Assembly: GCA_944391515.1 (NCBI GenBank)
Contig: CALXTW010000001.1
Location: 97,287 to 161,286 of the forward strand
DNA length: 64,000 nt
Origin: an uncultured Alphaproteobacteria bacterium
Lineage (GTDB): Bacteria > Pseudomonadota > Alphaproteobacteria > RF32 > CAG-239
Direction: 5' to 3'
In this document: positions 33,564 to 42,305 of the stretch, in pieces
Numbering within the stretch: the first letter of the stretch is position 1
Layout: each line of letters opens with the position of its first letter
Made by a program: the position numbers and the translations under genes
The notes under the pieces: model-generated
What the model was told of the DNA's origin: nothing
Seen by the model: the letters and a program-made list of their open reading frames with translations, nothing else
Databases searched by the model: none

Positions 33564-35345
33564 ATGATGAAAATAAAAGTGTGGAGCTTGGTCGGAGTAC
33601 TAGGAATTGCTTGCTTAAGCGCTTGTTCTTCGGCTCCTGATGCAAATAAATCCGAACCTGTGATTGATAGGACTGATTTGTCGATTAAGCCTGAAAAAAT
33701 TACTGGTAAAACAGATGTCTATGACTCTATGGCCAGAAGTGTTAAATATAACATTAACGTGACTTATCCGGCGTTGAAAGAAAAAGTTTTCTTTAATCAA
33801 GCTGAGAATCCGAGACAAGTTATTAATTCTATTCTTAAAATGAAAGATCCGTCTCAAAATCCAATGTATGACTCTTTGAGAGCTTTGGATTTTTCAATTG
33901 CCTATGCTTTGGCTAATGTGAGTGATGATGAGGCTTTTGTGAGTGAAAACTTAAAGGCAAAATCTGCTCAAACTTTGGCTTTGGCCGCAATCAAGGCTCA
34001 TAAAGACGCTCTTTTGGCTTCTAAAAAAATTAAGGAAATTGACCGCCAAATAAGAAGATTACAAAGTGATATTAAAATTCTAAACGAAAAACAGAATAGA
34101 ATCGGTGTATTGAACTCCGAAGATGAGGCTTATAAAAAAGGCTTGGAAGTTGTTGTCTATAAACTCTCTGAAATTAGAAAAACTTTGGAAGAGAGTTTGA
34201 TTGTTTATCGTCAGCTCGTTAAAAGTGATGAGAAAAAAATTGATTTGGAAGGACGTAATTTCTATGAACTCGACCATTTAGATGCAAAGCTTACTGTTAA
34301 TGATTTTAGAAAAACAGCCTTTAATTATCGTCCTGAATTCAAAATTCAAAAAGAGTTAAGCAAAAAATATTCTTATGAGCAAGTCAGCCAGATTTTGCGT
34401 AGTGAATATCCGCAAGTGGAGCGTTTGGAGATTAATGGTTATGACGCCGAAAAGCCTATGTATATTAAAGAATTGCAACAACGTGCCGATTTTCAGGCAA
34501 ACTATTTAGTTGATAAGGTTTGGCAATATAAAAATGCTCCGAATGCGGGCTCTAAAAAACTTTTGAGACTTCAGGCTTTTGAGGAAATGGCTGCCGCAAT
34601 TATGACACAAAATGAAGTGGCGTATAATATTGTAATGCGTGCAGGTATTGATTATGAGGAAATTAACAAGCAAATAGATGCATTAAAGAAAAATATCGCT
34701 CAAAGTTCTAAAAAAAGAGGGTTAACAAGTACACAAAAAGTTGATTTGTGGGAACAAAAAATTGCTTTGTTGAATCTGGAGTTGAAAGCTAGTCAGATTT
34801 TGGCTGAAAAAGCTGTGGCTATTCGGGCAATGTATTTTTATGCCGGATTTAATCCATTTAATACTAAACTGTATGATGGTAAAATTAAGGATATCAGCTC
34901 CAATTTGAAGGTCGGTTTTAATAAAGATGCCGTGGAAATGCTCTCTAAAGTTCAAGCACCTCAGACAGCTGTTAGGATAGAAGATAATAATTGGGCAAAA
35001 AAAGAAAATTGGTTGGAAGAGTTGTTAGAGAATCCAAATCCAAAAGCTGAAAAGCCAATTACCCTTGCTCAGCCAAAGGGCGATTTTGAGCCTTATAGGG
35101 GTGAAGAATTTAATAAACGAACAATTATGCAACTTGGTTCTTATCGATATAAAGAAAATGCCGATTTGGATTGGAAAATGCTCAAAGAACTTTATCCTGA
35201 TTTGAGAGAATATAATCCCGTTGTTGAACAAGCAAATGTTCGCGGAAAGCCAATGTATCGTCTGATTATTCAACGGAAAACCGGCGGCTTTATGGAGATG
35301 TGTAATAAATTGAGAGCGGATAAGGTTGGCTGTTTATTGCGCTAG
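33564..35345 (+). CDS. Large lipoprotein with helical core and C-terminal SPOR-like domain
   Basis: 593 residues. The start gives a lipoprotein signal (GVLGIACLSACSS, acceptor Cys 21). Residues about 40-450 are almost wholly helical, with coiled-coil stretches (HKDALLASKKIKEIDRQI) and a two-half layout that recalls TolC-type outer-membrane factors, but I see no membrane strands. The last 75 residues look like a peptidoglycan-binding SPOR domain (TIMQLGSYRYKENADLDWKM through the final CNKLRADKVGCLL). GAGAG precedes the ATG pair. It heads a cassette with a pentapeptide protein and a VirD4-like ATPase. Confidence 0.75.
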   Translation: MMKIKVWSLVGVLGIACLSACSSAPDANKSEPVIDRTDLSIKPEKITGKTDVYDSMARSVKYNINVTYPALKEKVFFNQAENPRQVINSILKMKDPSQNPMYDSLRALDFSIAYALANVSDDEAFVSENLKAKSAQTLALAAIKAHKDALLASKKIKEIDRQIRRLQSDIKILNEKQNRIGVLNSEDEAYKKGLEVVVYKLSEIRKTLEESLIVYRQLVKSDEKKIDLEGRNFYELDHLDAKLTVNDFRKTAFNYRPEFKIQKELSKKYSYEQVSQILRSEYPQVERLEINGYDAEKPMYIKELQQRADFQANYLVDKVWQYKNAPNAGSKKLLRLQAFEEMAAAIMTQNEVAYNIVMRAGIDYEEINKQIDALKKNIAQSSKKRGLTSTQKVDLWEQKIALLNLELKASQILAEKAVAIRAMYFYAGFNPFNTKLYDGKIKDISSNLKVGFNKDAVEMLSKVQAPQTAVRIEDNNWAKKENWLEELLENPNPKAEKPITLAQPKGDFEPYRGEEFNKRTIMQLGSYRYKENADLDWKMLKELYPDLREYNPVVEQANVRGKPMYRLIIQRKTGGFMEMCNKLRADKVGCLLR

Positions 35346-35420
35346 TAATTTTTGTTTGTAAAAAAAGGTGAGATAAGTTAAAATGTTTTTTAGTCTGTTT
35401 TGCGGAGCTTGGTAAAATTA

Positions 35421-36650
35421 ATGACTGAAGACGAAAAAGAAAATATAGGTTCGCAATCTGTGGAGACTTTTAATAAAAATAAAAAATCTGAAGCTTTGCG
35501 GAAAAAAAGAGAGACTTACCATCAGGAAGAAAATGTTGCATTTTCTTGGCATGCCGTTGCGCAAGAAAATACTGATACTCCCCATGATTTAGATAATTTT
35601 ATGTCAAACCGAATTGAGTTTGGTGGTAAAAATCTGGAAAACGGAAAATTTGCTCATGAAAATTTTGAAAATGCTAATTTTTCGGTTGCTAACCTTAAAG
35701 GAGTGGATTTTTCTGGTGCAAATCTTAAAGGGGTGGATTTTTCAGGTGCGGATTTAACCGGTGCTAATTTATCAGGTGCAGATTTGACAGGTGCTGTCTT
35801 ATCTAATGCTGTCTTAAAAAATACCAATTTTACCGGTGCAATCTTAAACGGGGTGGTACTGACGGATGCTGACCTGGATAACGCTATTTTGCTTGATATT
35901 CGAATCGATGAAATCGGTTTGGAAGATTTACAAGAATTGATTGAATATTTGGCAAAATATGCGCCACATAAGTTAAATTTGGCAAAGATGAATTTGACCA
36001 TGCTGAATTTGGCTAAAATTGATTTGAAAAATGTTAATTTACGCGGGGTCGATTTTACAGGTTGTGATTTTACCGGTGTTAATATTATGGAGTTGGATTT
36101 AAGTGAGTGTATTATTACGCCGGCGCAAATCGCTCAAGCTCTGGGGCGGACTCCAAACGCAGAAGAACTTAAACGATTGATGGCTCCAAAAGTAAAAACC
36201 GGTAGTAAAAAAGAACGAATTGATATTAGCAGTTTCTTCCTTGATGATGGTCGTGAGGCCGGTGTTTGGTATACGCTGAAAGATAAAGGTATTTCAACGC
36301 AGAAATTAGTAGATATGGTAAAAGCCGGACACAAGGTTTATCGACGTGTTGTGAAACGTCCTGAAGGAAACAAAGAAGCTGAAAAGATAAAGGCGGAAAA
36401 AGAGAACCAAGTTTCATCTTCTACTGAAGAATTGCATCAAGTATTAGAAGATAATAAAAGAGCTCTCATTGAAAAACACAAGCAAGAAGAGCTTGAGGCC
36501 AGACGGCAGAAAAAATTGGAATTAGAAATGGCGCTAGCTCAAAGTAAGGAAGAAGAAAAAGCACCTGAGCCAAAAGAAGTTGAAAAACAAAACATCAATC
36601 CGATGGTAGCTGAAAGAATGAGCGTTTTAAAAAATCGTTCCAGAGACTAG
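35421..36650 (+). CDS. Pentapeptide-repeat protein with coiled-coil tail
   Basis: 409 residues. After a charged N-terminal region, about 17 pentapeptide repeats of the A(D/N)LxG type run from about residue 80 to 150 (VDFSGADLTGANLSGADLTG), a linker follows, then a second short block near 185-225 (NLRGVDFTGCDFTGVNI). The C-terminal 130 residues are Lys/Glu-rich and should form a coiled coil. No signal peptide. Pentapeptide repeats fold as a right-handed beta helix and usually act as scaffolds or DNA-mimic inhibitors. It is nine bases before the ATPase gene. The start is uncertain (GGAG lies rather far upstream). Confidence 0.8.
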   Translation: MTEDEKENIGSQSVETFNKNKKSEALRKKRETYHQEENVAFSWHAVAQENTDTPHDLDNFMSNRIEFGGKNLENGKFAHENFENANFSVANLKGVDFSGANLKGVDFSGADLTGANLSGADLTGAVLSNAVLKNTNFTGAILNGVVLTDADLDNAILLDIRIDEIGLEDLQELIEYLAKYAPHKLNLAKMNLTMLNLAKIDLKNVNLRGVDFTGCDFTGVNIMELDLSECIITPAQIAQALGRTPNAEELKRLMAPKVKTGSKKERIDISSFFLDDGREAGVWYTLKDKGISTQKLVDMVKAGHKVYRRVVKRPEGNKEAEKIKAEKENQVSSSTEELHQVLEDNKRALIEKHKQEELEARRQKKLELEMALAQSKEEEKAPEPKEVEKQNINPMVAERMSVLKNRSRD

Positions 36651-36659
36651 GCTTTAATA

Positions 36660-38996
36660 ATGAGAGAAAAACTTTATCTTGAACAAGAAAATAGTATTGG
36701 TAAAACACTTTGCCTCATCTTGTTTGCTTTGTTTTTGGCTCTTTTATTGCTTGCCTTTTCCGGAATGTTTTTTTTGAGTTTGGCTTATTTTATTAAATTT
36801 GGGTTTACGGAACATTCGTTAGATAAAATTTATGATTTTTGGGGGATGTTTTTCTCAAACCCACTAATTCTTTGTGAATTTTATTACAAATATTTTGCGA
36901 ATTTTACATTTTCCTTAGAGGGTGTCGTGCCCTTGTTTGGCCCTTTGTCGGTAATTGGTGCGACGATTTGGGCTTATTTGAAAACACCTAATTCTTTTCG
37001 TTTGTGGTATCGTCTCAAACAACATTTTGCTAAGCCGCAAGATGTTGAAAAAATGCATATCTTAGATGGACATTTCGGGGTGTTGGGGCGGTATCATAAT
37101 CAGTTGATAAGGCCTGAAAATCCAATATCAACCTTTGTTTGGGGTGGAGAAGGTTTGGGAAAAAGCAGTTGTGTTTCTTTGCCGACAGTGTTGGATTCAG
37201 ACGAGGCTTGTTTGGCTGTGATGGATAGCAGCGGGGCTTTAGCAAAATATTCGAGTGGTTACCGCTCTAAGTTAGGAGATGTTTTTTACTTTAACTGGGC
37301 GCTGACCGATGTTCCGGAAAAAGGTGAATATTGGCCAAGGTGGAATCCGGTTTCATCTTTGGAAATGCCCGGAAGAGGCGAAAATAGAGTGAATTATATC
37401 AAGACTTTGGTGCAATGCTTGTTTCCAGATGAAAAAAGAAATTATTGGGAAGTTAGTTCTCAAACGGCAATGGAAGGTTTGCTTTTGTTCTTTGCCTCTA
37501 AAATAGAACAAGCCATGGCTAATGATTATTTTTTAAGTGAATTATTAGAAAAAGGAAAAATTGCAAAGGCTGATAGAGAGCTTTTAGAAAGCTATTATTT
37601 GTGTATGAAGCCAGATGTGGCGGAACAAGCGTTGAAAGATTTACGAGAAGGAACACTGACGCTTGAAAATTATTTGCCGGTTGGAAGTTGGGAAAATGTG
37701 CCCGAACTTTGGCGGGGAAAGGAATTTTGTTTGCCAATGTTTGCCGATTGTTTGATGTTGCGCTATTTTGCAATTACTCAAGAAGACCAAGAAAAAGCGG
37801 CTGTCGGCGGGTTTAAAATTATGCTCGGCGAGTTTATTAAAGAAGCGCGCCTGTTTGGGTATGATACGAGAGCCGTGCAAATAATGCAACAACTTTACTA
37901 TTTGACGCGTCGGCAGAGACGAATTATTTTTACGATGATGTTATCCCCTTTGATGGTTTTTCGCAAAAGTAATATTCGGGAGAGAACCTCTTTAAGTGAT
38001 TTTACTTTGGCGCAAATGCGGGGTATGCGTCATGATGAACAGTGGCGAGCGACAACTGTTTACAGTGTGGCTGACGCTGTTAAATCATCAGCTGTTATGA
38101 GTCGTTTTTTATTTGATATGCTTATTGCCTACCATTTGAAGCACAAAAAAGGCGAGGGGAATTTTCCGATTAGTTTTGTATTGGATGATTTTGAAAGACT
38201 ACCAAAACTTTCAATGTTGACAGAAGGACTAACCAAAGCCAAAAGTGCGCATTTGTCCTTTATGATGTTAACTGATGGGTTGCACATGGTAGAAAAACGC
38301 TATGGCGTGGAAGAATTGGAAGATATTATCAGCAATAGCTCAATAAAATTAATGATGGCAGATAATGCCAAAAGAATGAGTGAACATTTTAATAAATTAG
38401 CGGTTTATGGTACAAAATCCGTACAAATCCCAGCGGTAGATGCCGGAGGCTTTTCTTTGGTTAAAAAAGGATTGGCCGATGCAAATTATTATCGTCGGAT
38501 TGCAAAAGATTTGATGCATCATCCACGCTCGGTTAAGTTTGATAAAGAGCATTATTTGTTATTGGTGGAAGGTTTTTATCATTTACCGGTGAATATTCGT
38601 GCCGCTAACTTTTTGCGCGATGATAAACTCAGAAGCCGAGCTGCTTGCAGTGTTGGGTATATGCTTAAGCCAGATATTGTGGCGCAAAGAAATTTACAAG
38701 ATGTTGAAGCTCCTGAGTTGCTTGATGTGGTTAGAAAAAGTGGTATTAATGTGGAAACAGAAGACGATATTGATGCTTATTTGGAAGATAAGTATGACGA
38801 AGTGGCGGAAGTGTTGGATTCTGATTCAGACATTCAGACTGTGTGGGCTGAAGAAGTTTCTTCTCGTTGGAATTACACGACGGATAAAACTCAAGAGAAT
38901 GAAAATTTGCGTCAGAAAAATGATGATTGGTGGTTAGAAGAAGATGCCTTTAAGCTCAAAGAAAAAACCAATATGAATCCCTTTAAAAATAACTGA
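36660..38996 (+). CDS. VirD4/TraG-like membrane ATPase
   Basis: 778 residues. Two N-terminal membrane regions (about 17-45 and 88-105) precede a P-loop ATPase domain: Walker A GGEGLGKS at 162-169, MDSSGALAKYSSGYRSKLG and WNPVSSLE as in TraG/VirD4, and a Walker B-like ISFVLDDFERLPKLSMLTE near 505, where the usual Asp-Glu is Asp-Asp. A long helical insertion (about 270-400) separates them, and the tail is acidic. Type IV coupling proteins feed substrates to secretion or conjugation channels. No other secretion gene is nearby, so its channel, if any, is unknown. Confidence 0.75.
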   Translation: MREKLYLEQENSIGKTLCLILFALFLALLLLAFSGMFFLSLAYFIKFGFTEHSLDKIYDFWGMFFSNPLILCEFYYKYFANFTFSLEGVVPLFGPLSVIGATIWAYLKTPNSFRLWYRLKQHFAKPQDVEKMHILDGHFGVLGRYHNQLIRPENPISTFVWGGEGLGKSSCVSLPTVLDSDEACLAVMDSSGALAKYSSGYRSKLGDVFYFNWALTDVPEKGEYWPRWNPVSSLEMPGRGENRVNYIKTLVQCLFPDEKRNYWEVSSQTAMEGLLLFFASKIEQAMANDYFLSELLEKGKIAKADRELLESYYLCMKPDVAEQALKDLREGTLTLENYLPVGSWENVPELWRGKEFCLPMFADCLMLRYFAITQEDQEKAAVGGFKIMLGEFIKEARLFGYDTRAVQIMQQLYYLTRRQRRIIFTMMLSPLMVFRKSNIRERTSLSDFTLAQMRGMRHDEQWRATTVYSVADAVKSSAVMSRFLFDMLIAYHLKHKKGEGNFPISFVLDDFERLPKLSMLTEGLTKAKSAHLSFMMLTDGLHMVEKRYGVEELEDIISNSSIKLMMADNAKRMSEHFNKLAVYGTKSVQIPAVDAGGFSLVKKGLADANYYRRIAKDLMHHPRSVKFDKEHYLLLVEGFYHLPVNIRAANFLRDDKLRSRAACSVGYMLKPDIVAQRNLQDVEAPELLDVVRKSGINVETEDDIDAYLEDKYDEVAEVLDSDSDIQTVWAEEVSSRWNYTTDKTQENENLRQKNDDWWLEEDAFKLKEKTNMNPFKNN

Positions 38997-39061
38997 TTTT
39001 CAGCTGGAATTTGGCATAAATTCTGCTATTATAAGCAAAAATTCAAACGAATCGATGAGAG

Positions 39062-40381
39062 ATGGAAGAAACGCTGTTTTCAAATAAGGTGAAAAGACCT
39101 TTGGCCGATAGGTTGCGCCCACAAACACTTAACGAAGTTGTGGGGCAAGACCATATTGTCGGTGATGATGCGCCTTTGGGACGAATGCTCAAAAGCGGTA
39201 AAATTACGTCGTTTATTTTGTGGGGACCTCCGGGGTGCGGAAAAACAACCATCGCTCGTTTGATTGCCGAACATACTAATCTTTATTTTGAACAAATTTC
39301 AGCCGTGTTTTCCGGTGTGGCAGATTTGAAACGAGTGTTTCAATATGCTCAAGAACGCCGTGCAAATCAAGGCAAAGGGACGCTCTTGTTTGTAGATGAA
39401 ATTCACAGATTTAATAAATCGCAACAAGATGGTTTTTTGCCTTATGTGGAGGATGGAACGGTTATTTTGGTGGGGGCAACGACCGAAAATCCATCATTTG
39501 AGCTGAATGCCGCTTTGTTGTCTAGATGTCAGGTCTTTGTATTGAACCGGCTTAATGAAGATAATTTTGAAGAATTGTTAAAACGAGCCGAAAGAGAAGT
39601 CGGACGGAAGCTTCCGGTGGATGAAGAAGCTAGACAGATTATGAAGTCAACTGCCGATGGTGACGGACGCTATATTTTGAACTTGGCGGAAAGTGTTTGG
39701 GCATACGCCAAAGAGGGCGAAATTTTTGATAAAGATTCAATTTTGAAAGTTATTCGCTCGCGGGCTCCAATTTATGACAAAGGGAGAGATGGGCATTATA
39801 ACCTGATTTCGGCCGTGCATAAGTCTTTACGTGGTTCAGACGTGGATGCGGCTCTGTATTGGGCTGCACGCATGATAGAAGCTGGGGAAGACCCAAAATA
39901 TTTGTTGCGTCGCTTAACTCGATTTGCGGTGGAAGATGTGTCTTTGGCAGAGCCTAATGCCGTAACCCAAGCGATTGCTTGTTGGGAAACATATGAGCGT
40001 TTGGGCTCGCCCGAAGGTGATTTGGCAATTATGCAGTTGGTGGCTTATTTGGCCACGGCACCAAAGTCGGTCGGGGTTTATAAGGCTATGCATAAAGCGT
40101 GCGAATTGGCGCGCAAGACCGGCTCTCTCATGCCGCCGAAAAATATCTTAAATGCGCCGACAAAATTAATGAAACAGCTTGGTTACAATGAAGGATATGA
40201 ATATGACCCTGATTGTGAAGACGGCTTTTCGGGGGCTAATTATTTTCCGGATGGTATGAGCAGAGTTAAGCTCTATTTTCCGGTTGACAGAGGGTTTGAA
40301 AGAGAAATAAAAAAACGCGTGGATTATTTTGATAAGTTACGTATTGAAAAACAAGCACGCAAAAAACAACAAGGACAATAA
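39062..40381 (+). CDS. rarA: Replication-associated recombination ATPase RarA/MgsA
   Basis: AAA+ ATPase related to clamp loaders that acts at stalled replication forks; 439 residues. It shows RPLADRLRPQTLNEVVGQDH, Walker A WGPPGCGKTT, Walker B FVDEIHRFNKSQQD, GATTENPSFELNAALLSRC as sensor 1, and the C-terminal tetramerisation region with PPKNILNAPTKLMKQLGY. crcB follows after two bases, a familiar alphaproteobacterial pairing. Confidence 0.94.
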   Translation: MEETLFSNKVKRPLADRLRPQTLNEVVGQDHIVGDDAPLGRMLKSGKITSFILWGPPGCGKTTIARLIAEHTNLYFEQISAVFSGVADLKRVFQYAQERRANQGKGTLLFVDEIHRFNKSQQDGFLPYVEDGTVILVGATTENPSFELNAALLSRCQVFVLNRLNEDNFEELLKRAEREVGRKLPVDEEARQIMKSTADGDGRYILNLAESVWAYAKEGEIFDKDSILKVIRSRAPIYDKGRDGHYNLISAVHKSLRGSDVDAALYWAARMIEAGEDPKYLLRRLTRFAVEDVSLAEPNAVTQAIACWETYERLGSPEGDLAIMQLVAYLATAPKSVGVYKAMHKACELARKTGSLMPPKNILNAPTKLMKQLGYNEGYEYDPDCEDGFSGANYFPDGMSRVKLYFPVDRGFEREIKKRVDYFDKLRIEKQARKKQQGQ

Positions 40382-40383
40382 AA

Positions 40384-40743
40384 ATGGTTATTTTAGGCGT
40401 ATTCCTCGGTGGAGGAATCGGGTCAATTTTGAGATGGTTGGTGACTTCCAGAATATCATCACATTGGGGTGTGATGCTGACGAATATTATAGGGGCTTTG
40501 CTAATTGGTATGGCTTCGGAATATTTTTTGAGCAAAACTAATCTCAGACCGGAATTTAGAAGTTTTATCATTACCGGATTTTTGGGCGGATTTACGACTT
40601 TTTCAACCTATATGTTAGATTTTAATAATCTTTTGGTTAGTCAAAAATGGTATGAGGCAGGTGCTTATTTGGCTGGCTCAATTGTGGTCGGGTTTGGGTT
40701 TCTCGTCATCGGGGCTAAAATGATGCGCTTGTTTATTGCTTGA
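40384..40743 (+). CDS. crcB: Fluoride channel CrcB/Fluc
   Basis: Small dual-topology inner-membrane channel exporting fluoride; 119 residues with four membrane segments. GGGIGSILRWLVTS, TNIIGALLIGM and the sodium/fluoride motif GFLGGFTTFSTYMLD are conserved. It is translated two bases after rarA. No fluoride riboswitch is possible in that spacing, so it seems constitutively expressed with rarA. Confidence 0.93.
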   Translation: MVILGVFLGGGIGSILRWLVTSRISSHWGVMLTNIIGALLIGMASEYFLSKTNLRPEFRSFIITGFLGGFTTFSTYMLDFNNLLVSQKWYEAGAYLAGSIVVGFGFLVIGAKMMRLFIA

Positions 40744-40806
40744 TTTTTTTGTGTTTTTCTTTTATATGAAAAGTAATTTCATAATATTATTCTAAATTTA
40801 TTGCGT

Positions 40807-41259
40807 ATGGAAAAAGATGTTTTAAAAGAAGAAAATTCTTCTTATTTTGTGAGTTCTATTGGAATAGGACGAAAAGTTTTAACGGCTAATCTTGCTTTGC
40901 ATAGCGGAAAATCTCTGGAAATTAGAGCTTATGGAAATTCTGATTTTGAAAAAGGAGAAAAAGTTGTCAGTTCATTGAAAAGTTTTGCTTTGGCATTGCT
41001 TAACGAATCGTCTGATGATTTGCAGGAATTGGCACGCGTTTTGCGTGATGAGTATGGTATTGAGACGGTGAAGATTAATGATTGCGGTTGCAGTTTTGAA
41101 ATGAAAAGGTTTTTGGAACCGCGATACATATTAGAAAGAGTAGAGCTTCCTGTGCTTGAGCCGGCTTGGATTGATGCAAAGAAACAGAAGAAAAATTACT
41201 TTGTTCCAAAAAAAATCGGAAAAGTGCGGACAAAATGCAGTTATGGCCGCAGAAAGTGA
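40807..41259 (+). CDS. Unknown 150-residue soluble protein
   Basis: I do not recognise it. An N-terminal beta-rich half (YFVSSIGIGRKVLTANLAL) leads to a helix with LNESSDDLQELARVLRDEYG and a basic tail rich in Lys and Arg. No Shine-Dalgarno; AAATTT lies seven bases before the ATG, as in four other unknown genes. It is inserted between crcB and rluC and has its own terminator. Confidence 0.72.
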   Translation: MEKDVLKEENSSYFVSSIGIGRKVLTANLALHSGKSLEIRAYGNSDFEKGEKVVSSLKSFALALLNESSDDLQELARVLRDEYGIETVKINDCGCSFEMKRFLEPRYILERVELPVLEPAWIDAKKQKKNYFVPKKIGKVRTKCSYGRRK

Positions 41260-41271
41260 TTCTTTTTTGTA

Positions 41272-41312
41272 AAATCGCTCTGAATTTTTATTCAGGGCGG
41301 TTTGCGTTTTAA
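41272..41312 (+). terminator. Terminator after the 150-residue unknown gene
   Basis: AAATCGCTCTGAAT pairs with ATTCAGGGCGGTTT (two G-T pairs) around four Ts, followed by GCGTTTT. Confidence 0.7.
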
Positions 41313-41368
41313 ATTTGTAAATCTTTTAAGTTTATTTTACACTATCGGCAACGTGGAGAGGAAAAGAT

Positions 41369-42301
41369 ATGTCGGGTGTAGAAATTAAAAAAGTAAAACA
41401 AGAAGATGACGGAATGCGTCTTAATAGGTGGTTTTTGAAGTATTATCCGAATTTAACCTTAGGGCGATTACAAAAACTATTGCGCACCAAGCAAATTAAA
41501 GTAGACGGTAAAAGAGCGGAAGCAAGTTTGAAATTGGTGGCCGGAAGTGAAGTACGCGTGCCGCCGATGGATGACCAAAATTTGGTTGAAAATAAGGCGC
41601 AAATTACAAAGAGAGATGCCTCATATATTACCTCTTTGGTGATTTATAAAGATGATAATATTATTGTGTTAAATAAGCCTTCAGGGCTTGCGGTGCAGGG
41701 GGGAACAAATACCGACAGGCATGTGGATGGAATGCTTGATGCCCTGTGTTTTGAAAAATCAGAAAAGCCAAAGCTTGTTCACAGAATTGATAAAAATACC
41801 AGCGGGGTGTTGGTGTTGGCAAGGAATCGGACTTGGGCCGATAAATTAACCAAGGCTTTCAGAGAACATTTGTTGCCCAAAACCTATTTGGCTTTGGTGT
41901 GCAATACGCCTAAAAAAGAATCGGGTGAGATTAAGGCAAATTTGGAAAAAATCGGTGAGAAATGTGTGGTAACCGATGAGGGAAAACCGGCAATTACAAG
42001 TTTTAGAGTTTTAGATGAAGTGGGGAGCAAATTTGCTTTGGTGGAAGCCATGCCTTTGACGGGGCGGACGCACCAAATCAGAGCTCATATGGAATATATC
42101 GGTTGTCCGATTGTCGGTGATGACAAATATTTCGGCGGTGAAAAACGTCAGAAATTTAAGGATATTCAGGATAAACTTTATCTCCATGCGTACAAAATTG
42201 ATTTGTCGGCCTTATATAATAAGAAATTGGTGATTAAGGCAGCTTTGCCGACGCATTTCACTGAGGCTTTAAAAACTCTGGGTATTGAATTTAAGGGGTA
42301 A
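41369..42301 (+). CDS. rluC: 23S rRNA pseudouridine synthase, RluC/RluD type
   Basis: 310 residues. An N-terminal S4 RNA-binding domain (about 12-75, MRLNRWFLKYYPNLTLGRLQ) is followed by the RluA-type catalytic domain with HRIDKNTSGVLVLARN (catalytic Asp) and PLTGRTHQIRAHMEYIGCPI. The RluC subgroup is chosen because it follows crcB, as in other alphaproteobacteria. GGAGAGGA precedes the ATG. Confidence 0.92.
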   Translation: MSGVEIKKVKQEDDGMRLNRWFLKYYPNLTLGRLQKLLRTKQIKVDGKRAEASLKLVAGSEVRVPPMDDQNLVENKAQITKRDASYITSLVIYKDDNIIVLNKPSGLAVQGGTNTDRHVDGMLDALCFEKSEKPKLVHRIDKNTSGVLVLARNRTWADKLTKAFREHLLPKTYLALVCNTPKKESGEIKANLEKIGEKCVVTDEGKPAITSFRVLDEVGSKFALVEAMPLTGRTHQIRAHMEYIGCPIVGDDKYFGGEKRQKFKDIQDKLYLHAYKIDLSALYNKKLVIKAALPTHFTEALKTLGIEFKG

Positions 42302-42305
42302 AAAA

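Noticed and set aside
40381..40384. Fluoride riboswitch upstream of crcB
   Set aside because: Only two bases separate rarA and crcB; there is no room for one.
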